Source: an uncultured Faecalibacterium sp.
GTDB taxonomy: Bacteria; Bacillota; Clostridia; Oscillospirales; Ruminococcaceae
Length of the DNA stretch: 64,000 nucleotides
Assembly: GCA_900772565.1 (NCBI GenBank)
Contig: CAAHET010000093.1
Span: 1 to 64,000 of the forward strand
Reading direction: 5' to 3'
Positions 52,324-62,183 of the stretch are shown in pieces. The notes under the pieces were generated by a model. The model was not told the DNA's origin, searched no databases, and saw only the letters and a list, made by a program, of their open reading frames with translations. Position numbers and translations under genes: made by a program. Every line of letters begins with the position of its first letter. Within the stretch, counting starts at the first letter, position 1.

Positions 52324-53727
52324 TTATAAGTTTAGTGCCTGCCACAGCGCATCTGACGGATCAAATACCGCAATGCGATACCCGGCAAAGCGGCTCTGGA
52401 CATCCACGGTCTGGCTGCCATCGGCGGCAGTGTTGTAGCTGCCCAGTTCCAGCCCGGAAAGGGCTGGCTGGCTGCTCCACAGGATGAGCTTTGTCTGCCA
52501 GTCTGCGCCCAGCTTTTCGCTCAGTGCCCCATAGGCCTGTTCAAAACCCTCCGGGTCGTCCAAGATCCAAATTTTGCTCTCGCCGCTAGAAAGGTCGGTG
52601 TTCATCTGGGTAGCACCCGCCATCTGTTGGTTCTGCTCGGTCAGGGCGGCGTCGGCGCTCCATGTGTAGTTGTTTACCTGCACCACCACAGCCCCGTCAC
52701 TGTTGGCATCCTCCGCATAGTCTGCCAGTGCAGTCTGCAAGCGCTGCACGGCCTCGTCCGGTAGGGCTTCTGCCGTGACCACCGCCACGGTGTAGTCCGG
52801 GTCTACAGTGGTCAGCAGGCCATGCGCTACATACGCTACGCCCACAATAACCATTGCCGCCACTGCCACGATGCCCCAGTTGTAGTACCACCAGTTGGCG
52901 CGGGAGCGCTTTTTCTGCTCCTGCGCGGTCAGGGGCTTTTCCGGTGCTGCCGGGCGCGGGATGGTGCGCACCTGCACGCCGTATGCCTGCCGCAAGACAG
53001 GGAACAGAGTCTGCATCGCTGCCAGCCCCGGCAGCCAGAAACCGAACAGCACCGCCCAGAACACGCTGACCGGGAACAGCAGGATCATGCCGCCGATGCC
53101 CGCCAGCATGAGAACGCCTGCCAGCACGCAGCGCGCCGGGGCTGCAGCCAGCAGCCTGCCCGCCCGGCGCAGCAGGCTGTCCGGGACGGGGGCTTTCAGC
53201 GGCAGCACGGCGGCGCAAAGAGTAGCCAGAACCGCCAGCACCAGAAAGTCCAGCGCCAGAAAAACGAGAATGGCAAGCCCGGGGTAATACCCCTGCTGCG
53301 CGGCGGCTTCAAACACAAAGGCCGATACAAAACACAGCAGCCCCAGCACCAGCGTGCCAATACAGCCAAAGCCGCAGGCGGCCTTCCAATGGGCGGCAAG
53401 GGTCTGCTTTGCCCGGGGCAGCCACTGGGAGGGGTCGTTCTGCAAGCTGCGCAGGGCGCAGTCTGCCAGCAGCACCATGGCAGGGCCGACCAGCAGACCG
53501 GTCGCAGCGCTGCACACCATCGTCAGCGGCAGGGAGAGCAGGGTGACCCCCAGCGAGACGCAAAGCGCGGCGGGCAGGCAGAGCAAGCAGACCATCAGGT
53601 TTGTGCCCAGCAGCTGGCCGAGGTCGCGGCCGACCATCTGGCAAAAGCGTGCAAAGCCTTTTTTCTCCGGCGCACCCGGGTCTACCCCGTGGCCGTCCCG
53701 CCCATAAAGGGCATTGTAGATGCTCAT
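52324..53727 (-). CDS. YesL-like (DUF624) membrane protein with C-terminal domain
   Basis: 467 residues from ATG 53727, overlapping nothing and one base after the previous stop. Residues 20-250 have about five membrane segments in YesL/DUF624 style (FCQMVGRDLGQLLGTNLMVC, FWAVLFGFWLPGLAAMQTLF). After a linker and another membrane helix (WGIVAVAAMVIVGVAYVAHG, about 295-315) comes a 150-residue extracytoplasmic domain (TVDPDYTVAVVTAEALPDEA, SGESKIWILDDPEGFEQAYG). YesL proteins accompany YesM/YesN sugar systems. The second domain is also seen as the decayed copy at 45,137-45,578. Last gene of the operon. Confidence 0.8.
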   Translation of the reverse strand: MSIYNALYGRDGHGVDPGAPEKKGFARFCQMVGRDLGQLLGTNLMVCLLCLPAALCVSLGVTLLSLPLTMVCSAATGLLVGPAMVLLADCALRSLQNDPSQWLPRAKQTLAAHWKAACGFGCIGTLVLGLLCFVSAFVFEAAAQQGYYPGLAILVFLALDFLVLAVLATLCAAVLPLKAPVPDSLLRRAGRLLAAAPARCVLAGVLMLAGIGGMILLFPVSVFWAVLFGFWLPGLAAMQTLFPVLRQAYGVQVRTIPRPAAPEKPLTAQEQKKRSRANWWYYNWGIVAVAAMVIVGVAYVAHGLLTTVDPDYTVAVVTAEALPDEAVQRLQTALADYAEDANSDGAVVVQVNNYTWSADAALTEQNQQMAGATQMNTDLSSGESKIWILDDPEGFEQAYGALSEKLGADWQTKLILWSSQPALSGLELGSYNTAADGSQTVDVQSRFAGYRIAVFDPSDALWQALNL

Positions 53728-53728
53728 T

Positions 53729-54523
53729 TTACTTCACCTCGGTGCCAAAGGCTTCGATCTGAGTCAGGGCAGGGAAGGGGGAGGTGCCCTCGGCCTGAAT
53801 GAGATCCTTCAGCACAAGGCTGCGCACCCGCTTGGGCTCAAAGGTTACGCTCTGGGGTTTTGCACTTTTCACCAGCGGGATGTCCAGCTTGCTGCCGTCA
53901 GAAAATGCCACCGTGGCCTTGACCCAATAGTTGTCGTGGGGGAAATCTGCCCGCTCGGTGATGCGCAGCTCGTCCAGCAGTACCTCCCGGCCAAAATCCA
54001 GCGTCAGGGCGGCGTTCGGGTCGCGGTTGATGCCCCAGCTCTGGTAGGGGTACTCACCGTGGGCGCTATTCTCAAAAATGCCGTCGATGGCATTGCGGGC
54101 GGCAAACACTGCCTCGCCGCGCGTTTCCACGTTGGCGCTGGCGTGGGGATAAAAACCGGTGTCGCCATGCTCGTCGTAGCAGTTGAAGGCCAAATTTCGC
54201 CGGGCGGCGATCTCCTCCGGCAGTGCCAGCCGTGCCCGGATGACGTGACGGCTGCCCACAAAGCTCTTGGGCGAGTAGGTGATGGCCTGCTCCCCGAAGG
54301 GAATGTGGAAATTGATCTCCCGCTTGACCACATACACAAGGGCTTCGGGCATGGTGTCCTCGAACTGGATAACGCAGTACTGGCCGGGATGGTCGATCTC
54401 CAGCGCCACCCGGTCACCGGGCTTGTAGCAGTTGGTGTAAACAAGGGATACATTGGTGTCGGCGTCGCAGGTCATCAGGGTGTGACCGACTTCGTCCAGA
54501 ATTTTCAGCTTGATGGTCTCCAT
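53729..54523 (-). CDS. Carbohydrate-binding-like beta-sandwich protein
   Basis: 264 residues from ATG 54523 with AAGGAGA upstream. No signal peptide. The C-terminal half (ARNAIDGIFENSAHGEYPYQ, SWGINRDPNAALTLDFGREV, DELRITERADFPHDNYWVKA) looks like a discoidin/F5-8-type sandwich. The N-terminal half is another beta domain. The gene follows the heparinase-like gene by 11 bases, suggesting a joint role on the same glycan. Function not established. Confidence 0.7.
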   Translation of the reverse strand: METIKLKILDEVGHTLMTCDADTNVSLVYTNCYKPGDRVALEIDHPGQYCVIQFEDTMPEALVYVVKREINFHIPFGEQAITYSPKSFVGSRHVIRARLALPEEIAARRNLAFNCYDEHGDTGFYPHASANVETRGEAVFAARNAIDGIFENSAHGEYPYQSWGINRDPNAALTLDFGREVLLDELRITERADFPHDNYWVKATVAFSDGSKLDIPLVKSAKPQSVTFEPKRVRSLVLKDLIQAEGTSPFPALTQIEAFGTEVK

Positions 54524-54534
54524 AGCAGTTCTCC

Positions 54535-56331
54535 TTAGTACAGTTCGAGATTCAGCATTTTTTGGAAATGCAGGGTAATCTTATAGATTGTTTCCGGCCA
54601 AGCGGTGCGCAGGCGCGGGTCGATGATGGGCACCGGCGCAACAGCAGCCGTTACGGCAGCCGGGTCAAAGCGGATGCCGCCCAGTGTGCCTACCGCAAAG
54701 CCATCTGCGGTGGGGGCAGGCTGCTGCTCGGTGAGCAGGGTCAGTTCCACCGTGCCGGGATAGTCCGTTTCGTCCTGCAGGGCGATGCCCTGTTCGCTGA
54801 CCGATACGCTGCGGCAGTAGGTGGTAAGCCCCGGGATGGGCGGGTACGCGCCCGCCAGTTCGCCGGTGATGCCGTTTTCAGTGGTTTGGATATCCTGCGC
54901 AGCATACTCCGCGCCGGGCAGCTGCTGCACGCCGTCAAAGGTGGGTAGATTGTGCCATGCGCTCTGCATCGTCCAAATCTCGTACCGCTGGGGGCTGAAG
55001 GTCTTTTTGGTGTAGCTTTCCACCCCGATATCGATCAGAAACGGTCTGCCGTCCTTGTACACGGTAATGCTGCCGGTATCGTTGTGGTTGTGGCTGTCGC
55101 CGTTGGAGCCGAACTTTGCGCCCAGTACCCAGCTGCCCTGCCGCGCGGCATAGACGCCCACACTGGGGTACCATACCGTTAAATGATGCCGGGGCGCTGT
55201 GGAGTACGCCATAATTTCTTCTTCTGCAAAGGCGGTGGTCAGCCGGTACCACAGGTTGATGTGGGTGCTGCCGTCCGGGTTCTGCAAATGGTCAGGGTCG
55301 GCATCGGCGCGGAAATCTGCCGCCGCAAGGGCTTGCAGAGCATCGCTGCCCACAGCCTGCCCAAAGCGGTATTCCCGCACACCGCACCGCCCGGCAAGGG
55401 GGCTGCAATCGCCGAAGTTCAGGTAGTAAGGCCCGTCCACATGGACATTGCAGATGTACTCGGCAATGTTTTTGATTTTAGGCTCATGGAACAGGGGAGA
55501 AAAAGTCTCCGGCGCAATGCTGGATAGGATTTCAAGGCAGCCCCACAGGGTCAGCCCGGCGTGGCGGTAATACTGTGCACCCTCGTTGCAGCAGCCGTCT
55601 GCGCCGTAGTCCTTCAAAAAGCAGTCGAGACTGTACGCTGCCTGTTTGACGGCAGCTTTTCGTTGCTGCTGCGTGGTGGGCAGCAGAAAGACCGTAAGCA
55701 GCACGTTCTGGGTGCACCAGCTCGTCCAGTTGCACATAGGCTCTGCGCCGTTACCCATCCACCAGAAGTGACTTGTAAAATAGGGCGTCAGGATGCGGGC
55801 GTCCAGTTCCCGCTCCATCCGCGTCGTGATGCCCGGCGCGGCGGCATCCAGTTCATCCGGCAGTAAGTACCGGGTTAGCGCCAGCAGCGCGCCGGTCTCG
55901 GCGGCAAACAGGTCAACGATGGGACGGGTGGTGTCCGGCAGGGGCAGTTGGGGTGTATCCCGGATGTAGCTGTTGTGGGCGGGCAGCTGCCATGCGCTTT
56001 CCTCGCAGAGCGACCATACGGTATCTGCAATGGCGTCCAGAAAGCGCCCGGTGTGCTCCACGCACTCGGCGCACACCAGTGCGCACAGCCGCGCACGGCG
56101 GGAGAAATAAGCCACCTCCCATGGGGCACGCTGCCCAGTGCGGGTAAAATCCAGCCAGAGTGAGAGCGGCAGGGGTGCGATGGGCGTTTGCAGTGCGGCT
56201 TCTCCCGCCTGCAAAAAGCGCTGCTTTACCCGCAGGGGCAGCCCCTGCCATGCAGTGCGCTCCTTTGCAGGGGGAAAGGGCTGGTAATCGGGAAGAAATT
56301 CCGGCAGATGAGCAAGCTGTTCCTGTATCAT
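54535..56331 (-). CDS. Heparinase II/III-family polysaccharide lyase-like protein
   Basis: 598 residues from ATG 56331 with GGAGG upstream. The N-terminal (alpha/alpha) toroid carries NWTSWCTQNVLLTVFLLPTT and GCCNEGAQYYRHAGLTLWGC, with Asn, Tyr and His used in this lyase fold. The C-terminal beta-sandwich has GSNGDSHNHNDTGSITVYKD, the conserved His-Asn-Asp segment. No signal peptide, so it would act on imported uronic-acid oligosaccharides. This matches the adjacent ABC importer and GH2 (glucuronidase-like) gene. Confidence 0.87.
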   Translation of the reverse strand: MIQEQLAHLPEFLPDYQPFPPAKERTAWQGLPLRVKQRFLQAGEAALQTPIAPLPLSLWLDFTRTGQRAPWEVAYFSRRARLCALVCAECVEHTGRFLDAIADTVWSLCEESAWQLPAHNSYIRDTPQLPLPDTTRPIVDLFAAETGALLALTRYLLPDELDAAAPGITTRMERELDARILTPYFTSHFWWMGNGAEPMCNWTSWCTQNVLLTVFLLPTTQQQRKAAVKQAAYSLDCFLKDYGADGCCNEGAQYYRHAGLTLWGCLEILSSIAPETFSPLFHEPKIKNIAEYICNVHVDGPYYLNFGDCSPLAGRCGVREYRFGQAVGSDALQALAAADFRADADPDHLQNPDGSTHINLWYRLTTAFAEEEIMAYSTAPRHHLTVWYPSVGVYAARQGSWVLGAKFGSNGDSHNHNDTGSITVYKDGRPFLIDIGVESYTKKTFSPQRYEIWTMQSAWHNLPTFDGVQQLPGAEYAAQDIQTTENGITGELAGAYPPIPGLTTYCRSVSVSEQGIALQDETDYPGTVELTLLTEQQPAPTADGFAVGTLGGIRFDPAAVTAAVAPVPIIDPRLRTAWPETIYKITLHFQKMLNLELY

Positions 56332-56345
56332 ATAAGCCTCCGACT

Positions 56346-57608
56346 TCAAATACTTTGCTGATATTCCCGTGGGCTGAGCCCCGTGACCTTTTTGAACACC
56401 TTGGAAAAATAAAAGGCACTTTCATAGCCCAGCTTTTCCGCAATTTCATAGACCTTCAAATCGCCCTGTTCCAGCATCTCCTTCGCAGCGGCAATGCGGG
56501 TCTCGGTGATGTACTCCACAAAGCCGCTGTCGCCGTATTTGCCGAACAGCTGGCTAAGGTAGTTGGGCGAAAAATTGAACACCGCCGCCACATCGGCCAG
56601 TGTCAGACGCTCGGAAAGGTGGCTTTGGATGTACTCCTGTACCTGTGCTACCACCTGCATCTTTCCGGCAGTGGCGTCGCCCTCGTTGACCTCCACGAAC
56701 TGAATGGGCTGCTCCACCGTGAGCAGGGGCTGCAAATGGGCGTTTTCCCGGCAGCAGCGCGCCAACCCCAGCAGGGAGCCGGTGGGGCGACCTACCGCCC
56801 AGAGCAGCCGTACCGTGAAATAGTTGTATAAGATCTGGCTGGCGCGTTCCAGCAGCGGGCGCAGCACCGTCCGGTAGTTCGGGCACTGGGCATTGGTCAG
56901 GCAGAACAGCACATTGCAGCGCATGGCATCCGCGCCTGTTACATAGCAGGGCAGGTAGTTTTGCAGGGTGGTCTCCAGCATCCGCCCGCAGGAAAAACTC
57001 AGCTTCAGCTGCTGGGCGGGGGTAAGGGCAGTGTTGGCAATGATCTCGCAGCTGGCCACAAGGTAGGCGTCGCTTGCAAGGTTCAGCTCCATGTGCTGCA
57101 GCGGCTGCTCCAGAGATTGCTCATCCGGGAACAGCCCGGCGTACAGCCGCACAAAGAACCGCTCCTGATAGCTGCGCACGCTCTCGGCAAGGTTTTCCTG
57201 TGCCGGCATCTCGCCCAGCAGGGCGTGCTCCTTTTTTACCTTTTCGGCGGCCTTGGCAAGGGCGGTTTGCAGGTTTTCGGGGGTCAGGTCCAGCTTGACC
57301 AGATAATCTACCACCCCGGCCCCCATGGCCTGCTTGATGTAATCAAATTCTTCAAAGCTGGTCAGCATGATAAAGGCGGGCAGGGCGCTGCGCTCCCGGC
57401 AGGTGCGGGCAAGGGTAAGGCCGTCCATCACCGGCATTTTTACGTCTGCAATGACGATATCCGGCTTCTCCCGCTCAATGAGTTCCAGCGCCAGCTTGCC
57501 GTTGCGGGCAGTGCCGCAGACGGTATAGCCCAGCTTTTCCCATTCCAGCATCCCCTGCAGGCCGATGAGCACCAGCGGTTCATCGTCCACAAGCAGTATC
57601 CGCAGCAT
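56346..57608 (-). CDS. YesN-type response regulator (AraC output)
   Basis: 420 residues from ATG 57608 with AAAGGAGACAGCC upstream; it starts inside the end of the kinase gene. Receiver domain: ILLVDDEPLVLIGLQGMLEW, phospho-acceptor Asp in DIVIADVKMPVMDG, and Lys in YLVKLD. The C-terminal AraC domain has two helix-turn-helices (LTLADVAAVFNFSPNYLSQL and KVYEIAEKLGYESAFYFSKV). It likely activates the divergent ABC importer genes. Confidence 0.94.
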   Translation of the reverse strand: MLRILLVDDEPLVLIGLQGMLEWEKLGYTVCGTARNGKLALELIEREKPDIVIADVKMPVMDGLTLARTCRERSALPAFIMLTSFEEFDYIKQAMGAGVVDYLVKLDLTPENLQTALAKAAEKVKKEHALLGEMPAQENLAESVRSYQERFFVRLYAGLFPDEQSLEQPLQHMELNLASDAYLVASCEIIANTALTPAQQLKLSFSCGRMLETTLQNYLPCYVTGADAMRCNVLFCLTNAQCPNYRTVLRPLLERASQILYNYFTVRLLWAVGRPTGSLLGLARCCRENAHLQPLLTVEQPIQFVEVNEGDATAGKMQVVAQVQEYIQSHLSERLTLADVAAVFNFSPNYLSQLFGKYGDSGFVEYITETRIAAAKEMLEQGDLKVYEIAEKLGYESAFYFSKVFKKVTGLSPREYQQSI

Positions 57609-59400
57609 GGCTGTCTCCTTTCTGTTGATAGGGCAGCCGGATGGTGACCTCGGTGCCCACGTCCTCTTCACTTTCAATGGTCAGGCCGTAACCCTCGCCA
57701 AAGGAATACCGGATGCGGCGGTTCACGTTCCACAGGCCGACATGGCGGAACTTTTCAGCCTTTTCGGCTTCCTCGGCGGGTTCATCCAGCAGGTGCGCCA
57801 CCTGCTCCGGCGGCATACCCACGCCGTCGTCGGTAATGCGCAGCAATACGTCCCCGGTATCCGGGTCGGTGGAGATATCCAGCAGCACGCTGCCGTGGCC
57901 GCCCTTGGGCTCCAGCCCGTGGAAGATGGCGTTTTCCACCAGCGGCTGCAAAGTGAACCGGGGAATCATGCAGTCGCGGCAAAGGGTCTCGCTTTCAATG
58001 CGGGAGACCTCAATTTCCAAATCGCCGCCGTAGCGGTACTGCTGGATGGTAAAGTAATCGTTGAGCAATGCCAGCTCCTCCTGCAAAGGCACCAGCTTCT
58101 GGGTGCCCTTGGAGATGCTCTTGGTCAGCCGTGCAAAGGCGGTGACCATCTCGGCAATGCCGGGTGCGTGCTGGATGGTGGCCATCCAGCGGATGCTGTT
58201 AAGGGTGTTGTAGATAAAGTGGGGGTTCACCTCGTTTTGCAGCATCCGATATTCCAGCTCCTGCTTGCGGCGCTCGTCCTCCACCCGGCGGGTCATCAGG
58301 CTGTCCACATTTTCGGCCAGCTGGTTGATGCCCCGGCCGATGTCGCCCAGCTCGTTGTTCCACTCCACCGTGCGGTCGGGGGCAAAGCTGCCGCTGCCCA
58401 CGGCCTCGATGCGCTTTTGTAGCGCCTCCACCGGGCGGGTGATGACCCACTCCAGCCAGTGCTGCATCAAAAAACTCAACCCCCAGATGATGGCAATGCC
58501 AAGGGCGATGAGCCACAGGTACACGCCGTAGTGCTGCAAAAAGGTGTTTGCGGGCAAAAGCTGCACCAGCGCCGCACTGCGGCCGTTCAGCGTTACCTTG
58601 ACTATATAGTAGTTTTGTCCGTCCAGCTGTACCTTGCCCTGCCACGCGGTCTGCTCGGCGATGCCGTTATTGCTTTCGGTGCGCAGGGTATACTCTACCT
58701 CCCGCAGCGGGTTTTCGGTCTCGGTCAGGCGGCCGTTTTCGATCTGCCACAGGCGGCTGCCCATCTCCCAGTACAGGGCGCTGCCGCCGGTCAGGCTGTA
58801 ACCCGCTGCCGGGTCGGTGATGATGGCAGTATCCAGCGCAAGGTAGGTGCTGCCCCGGTGCAAGGTGCCCTTGCCGCAGCGGACAGGCTGGCTGAGGGCG
58901 ATGCAGTCCGGGCTGCCGGGCAGCAGCGGGTCGGTGGTGAACTGCATCCCGTACCCCTTGGTGAGAAACTGCTTTACGCTGGTGCGGTTGAGCGCCGCCG
59001 AGGAATTCAGCGTGCCGAACTGCAAATGCCGGTCGTTCTCATTGGTAATAAAAAAGCGGAGAATATGGCTGTACAGGGTGCTGGAATAGTATTTTTCCTG
59101 CACGGCTTCGTAGGCGGCAATGGTCTGGGTGCCGTTGACATCCTCTTGCGAGATGTACCGCCGCACAGTGCTGTTGATGGAAGCCCAGTTCAAAAGGGCA
59201 TCGGCGCTGTCCAGACTGGTCTCGATGGAGGTAGCCACCAGCCGCAGGTTGAACTCTGCCGCCTGCAGGGAGTTGGCGCGCACATACTGGTTGGAGAGGA
59301 TGAACAGTGCTGCGCCCACAGCCAGCGAGGTGAGGGTGGTAAAAAGACGCATCCCCCACACGATCTGCCGCCGCAGCGGGAAACGATGGCTGCTTTTCAT
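57580..59400 (-). CDS. YesM-type sensor histidine kinase
   Basis: 606 residues from ATG 59400 with AAAGGAGGCC upstream. Two membrane segments (about 18-38 and 290-312) bracket a large extracellular sensor. A HAMP domain follows, then the LytS/YesM H-box NEVNPHFIYNTLNSIRW, N-box LVENAIFHGLEP and G-box ITDDGVGM. It senses an extracellular sugar, often with the binding protein, and phosphorylates the overlapping YesN. Confidence 0.94.
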   Translation of the reverse strand: MKSSHRFPLRRQIVWGMRLFTTLTSLAVGAALFILSNQYVRANSLQAAEFNLRLVATSIETSLDSADALLNWASINSTVRRYISQEDVNGTQTIAAYEAVQEKYYSSTLYSHILRFFITNENDRHLQFGTLNSSAALNRTSVKQFLTKGYGMQFTTDPLLPGSPDCIALSQPVRCGKGTLHRGSTYLALDTAIITDPAAGYSLTGGSALYWEMGSRLWQIENGRLTETENPLREVEYTLRTESNNGIAEQTAWQGKVQLDGQNYYIVKVTLNGRSAALVQLLPANTFLQHYGVYLWLIALGIAIIWGLSFLMQHWLEWVITRPVEALQKRIEAVGSGSFAPDRTVEWNNELGDIGRGINQLAENVDSLMTRRVEDERRKQELEYRMLQNEVNPHFIYNTLNSIRWMATIQHAPGIAEMVTAFARLTKSISKGTQKLVPLQEELALLNDYFTIQQYRYGGDLEIEVSRIESETLCRDCMIPRFTLQPLVENAIFHGLEPKGGHGSVLLDISTDPDTGDVLLRITDDGVGMPPEQVAHLLDEPAEEAEKAEKFRHVGLWNVNRRIRYSFGEGYGLTIESEEDVGTEVTIRLPYQQKGDSHAADTACGR

Positions 59401-59742
59401 GACGGGGCCTCCTTTCCGGTGATATTTTGCATTCTTTCCTTTATACAGTACAGATTCCGGCGCGGTTTGTCAACGACTTTTCTTATGAAAATTGTGTACT
59501 TTATACGCTTTTTTCTCTTATCAAGAATGCAAACTGTGCAGGAAAGCAAGAAAGTGCAGACTCCAGTGTAAGAAAGTACATCTTTTTTAAAAAGACGCAG
59601 AAAAACTGCAATACTTCCCGGAATTTTTCCATTCCGGTTTTTGCGTTTGTGCGGTATCCTAGTGTCAACAAAAGCGAGCGGCTCCCCGGCACGGGGGACA
59701 CCGCTGCAAAGAACACACACTGCCCTGAAGGAGGACACACTT
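59401..59742. promoter_or_regulatory. Divergent regulatory region of kinase operon and ABC operon
   Basis: 342 bases without a gene. On the minus strand TTGACA (59468-59473) with TACTGT (59445-59450) at 17 bases is the likely kinase promoter. CCGGAAT-6 nt-ATTCCGG (59618-59637) is a perfect dyad upstream of the ABC genes. No strong plus-strand promoter is evident, which fits activation by the AraC-type regulator. Confidence 0.6.
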
Positions 59743-61062
59743 ATGAAAAAGATCTCTCGTCGTTCGTTCCTTACCGCTGCCGCTGCCTGCGGCGCTGCTG
59801 CTGCCCTGAGCGCCTGCGGTGGCTCTTCCGCCAGCTCCACCGCTGCTTCCTCCACTGCCGGTTCCACCGCTGCTTCCGCAGCCGCAGGCCCTGTCACCCT
59901 GCAGTGGTCGGTGTGGGATAAGGAATCCACCCCCTACTGGCAGGCCATGGCCGACGGCTACATGGCAAGCCACAAGGATGTGACCATCGAGATGGTGGAC
60001 CTTGGCTCTAGCGATTACATGACCGTTCTGGCTACCCAGCTGGCCGGCAGCGCTGATCTGGATGTCGTGACCGTCAAGGATATCCCCGGCTACGCAAACC
60101 TGATCAATCTGGACTACCTCAAGCCCCTGAACGAGGTGCTGACCCGCGATACCGGCGATTTCAACGGCACCATCGAGCAGCTGACCACCGACGACGGCAA
60201 CTTCTACGCCGTGCCCTTCCGCAGCGACTTCTGGGTGGTGTACTACAACAAGGACCTGTTCGATAAGGCTGGTGTGGAGTATCCTTCCAACGACATGACG
60301 CTGGAAGATTACGATGCTCTGGCCCGCAAGATGACCAGCGGCTCCGGCGACACCAAGGTTTATGGCTGCCACTACCATACTTGGCGTTCCGCCGCTTCTC
60401 TGTTCTCCATTCTGGACGGCAAGAACACCATCATCGACGGCACCTACGACTTCATGAAGCCCACCTACGATATGGTCATTGCCCAGCAGAAGGACGGTAT
60501 CTGCATGGACTACGGCTACCTCAAGACCTCCTCTCTGCACTACTCCGCAGCCTTTGAGAACCAGCAGTGCGCAATGGTCAACATGGGCAGCTGGTTCATC
60601 TCCACGCTGGAAGCCTACATGAAGGATGCCGAGACCAAGTTCAACTGGGGCATCGTCAAGTACCCGCACCCCGCCGGTGCAGCTGCCGGTTCTACGCTGG
60701 GCACTGTGACCAGCCTGGCCATCAACGCCGATTCTCCCAAGGCAGAGACCGCTGCCGACTTCATCAACTGGTGTGTCTCTGAGGAGGGCGCACAGGCCAT
60801 TGCCAAGACCGGTACCTTCCCGGCTTGCGGTTCCACTGCCACCGCCGACATCATCAAGTCCACTGAGGGCTTCCCCGAGGACAGCAACTCTGTGGATGCA
60901 CTGACCACCTCCAACGTCTATCTGGAGATGCCCTACACCCAGTACGCATCTGATATCGAGACCATCCTGAACGCCGAGCACGATGCCATTATGACCATGA
61001 GCGAGACCGTGGACGAGGGCATCCAGAACATGAACGATCAGGTTCCCGCAGTTCTCGGCTGA
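59743..61062 (+). CDS. ABC sugar-binding lipoprotein
   Basis: 439 residues from ATG 59743 with GAAGGAGGA upstream. A twin-Arg-like signal (KKISRRSFLTAAAACGAAAA) ends in lipobox LSAC (Cys about 25), followed by a Ser/Ala/Thr-rich linker. The mature part is a CUT1-family solute-binding fold (PVTLQWSVWDKESTPYWQAM, YAVPFRSDFWVVYYNKDLFD). It delivers an oligosaccharide to the two permeases downstream. The ATPase is not in the operon; a shared MsiK-like ATPase is likely. Confidence 0.94.
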   Translation: MKKISRRSFLTAAAACGAAAALSACGGSSASSTAASSTAGSTAASAAAGPVTLQWSVWDKESTPYWQAMADGYMASHKDVTIEMVDLGSSDYMTVLATQLAGSADLDVVTVKDIPGYANLINLDYLKPLNEVLTRDTGDFNGTIEQLTTDDGNFYAVPFRSDFWVVYYNKDLFDKAGVEYPSNDMTLEDYDALARKMTSGSGDTKVYGCHYHTWRSAASLFSILDGKNTIIDGTYDFMKPTYDMVIAQQKDGICMDYGYLKTSSLHYSAAFENQQCAMVNMGSWFISTLEAYMKDAETKFNWGIVKYPHPAGAAAGSTLGTVTSLAINADSPKAETAADFINWCVSEEGAQAIAKTGTFPACGSTATADIIKSTEGFPEDSNSVDALTTSNVYLEMPYTQYASDIETILNAEHDAIMTMSETVDEGIQNMNDQVPAVLG

Positions 61063-61159
61063 TAAAGCGTTTCCCGCATTGCTTTGCGGTTCTCCTTCTT
61101 CATTGTTTTCGATCCCCATTCATTTTCCGGTGAACGAGCATCGGAAAAAAGCCCTGTCC

Positions 61160-61201
61160 GAGCGGGGCGGGTATGCACAGCGCCCGCCCCGCTCATTTTT
61201 T
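61160..61201 (+). terminator. Strong hairpin after binding-protein gene
   Basis: GAGCGGGGCGGG pairs with CCCGCCCCGCTC (12 bp), loop 11 bases, followed by A and six T. It would raise binding protein over permease levels by partial termination or RNA protection. Confidence 0.9.
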
Positions 61202-61239
61202 GGAAAAATTGTTATACTTCCGGGAAAGGAGGCTCTTTT

Positions 61240-62166
61240 ATGGCGAGTGCTGCTGTCCAGAATAAAACTCCCCGTAAAGTGCTAAAAAAATCGACCCGCG
61301 ATTCCCTCATCGCGTATTCCTTCATTGCGCCAAACTTCATCGGCTTCTGCGTGTTTACGCTGGTGCCCATGGTGTTTGCCATTGCGCTGGCCTTCTGCGC
61401 ATGGGACGGCCGCCACGCCATTGAATTTGTCGGCCTAAAGAACTTTGTAAAGCTCTTCACCACCGATAAAATTTTTCAGGCGGCGCTGAAAAACACCATC
61501 GTCTATGTCATCGGTACCGTGCCGCTGACGCTGGCCTGCTCGCTGGCCATGGCCGTGCTGCTGAACCAGAACGTGAAGCTGCGCAACTTCTTCCGCACCG
61601 TGGCGTTCTTCCCCTACGTTGCCTCGCTGGTTGCGGTGGCAGCGGTGTGGAACATGATCTTCAACCCCTCCATGGGCCCCATCAATATGCTCCTGAACCA
61701 GTTCTTTGGTGTGGCAGTGGAAAACCTGCCCCGCTGGGCTGCCGGTAAGGATACCGCTATGATCACGGTCATCCTGTTCAGTGTGTGGAAGAACATGGGC
61801 TACTACATGGTCATCTATCTGGCTGGCCTGCAGGGCTGCAACCCGGACCTGAACGAGGCCGCCGAGCTGGACGGTGCAAACCGCTGGCAGCAGTTCTGGC
61901 ACATCACCCTGCCGCAGCTGCGCCCCACCACCTTCTTTGTGGTCATTATGCTCACCATCTCCGGCTTCAAGGTCTACGACCAGATGTACATGATCACCCA
62001 GGGCGGCCCCGGTACTGCTACCATGACGCTGGTGTACTACATCTATAATGTGGCCTTCGTCAATACCCCGAAATACGGCTACGCAAGTGCCATTGCCATG
62101 GTGCTGTTCGTACTGGTGCTGATCGTTACCATCATCCAGTTCCGCGGCTCCAAGGGCGATAACTAA
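61240..62166 (+). CDS. ABC sugar permease, MalF type
   Basis: 308 residues from ATG 61240 with AAAGGAGG upstream; a longer upstream frame runs through the terminator and is not used. Six membrane segments and the EAA loop EAAELDGANRWQQFWHITLP that docks the ATPase are present. The final loop GFKVYDQMYMITQGGPGTAT is typical. It forms the import channel with the next gene. Confidence 0.95.
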   Translation: MASAAVQNKTPRKVLKKSTRDSLIAYSFIAPNFIGFCVFTLVPMVFAIALAFCAWDGRHAIEFVGLKNFVKLFTTDKIFQAALKNTIVYVIGTVPLTLACSLAMAVLLNQNVKLRNFFRTVAFFPYVASLVAVAAVWNMIFNPSMGPINMLLNQFFGVAVENLPRWAAGKDTAMITVILFSVWKNMGYYMVIYLAGLQGCNPDLNEAAELDGANRWQQFWHITLPQLRPTTFFVVIMLTISGFKVYDQMYMITQGGPGTATMTLVYYIYNVAFVNTPKYGYASAIAMVLFVLVLIVTIIQFRGSKGDN

Positions 62167-62183
62167 GAAAGGAGGAAGAAACC

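Noticed and set aside
61084..61239. N-terminal extension of the MalF-type permease
   Set aside because: It would be translated through the strong hairpin; the ATG at 61240 has a proper ribosome site and a normal family start.
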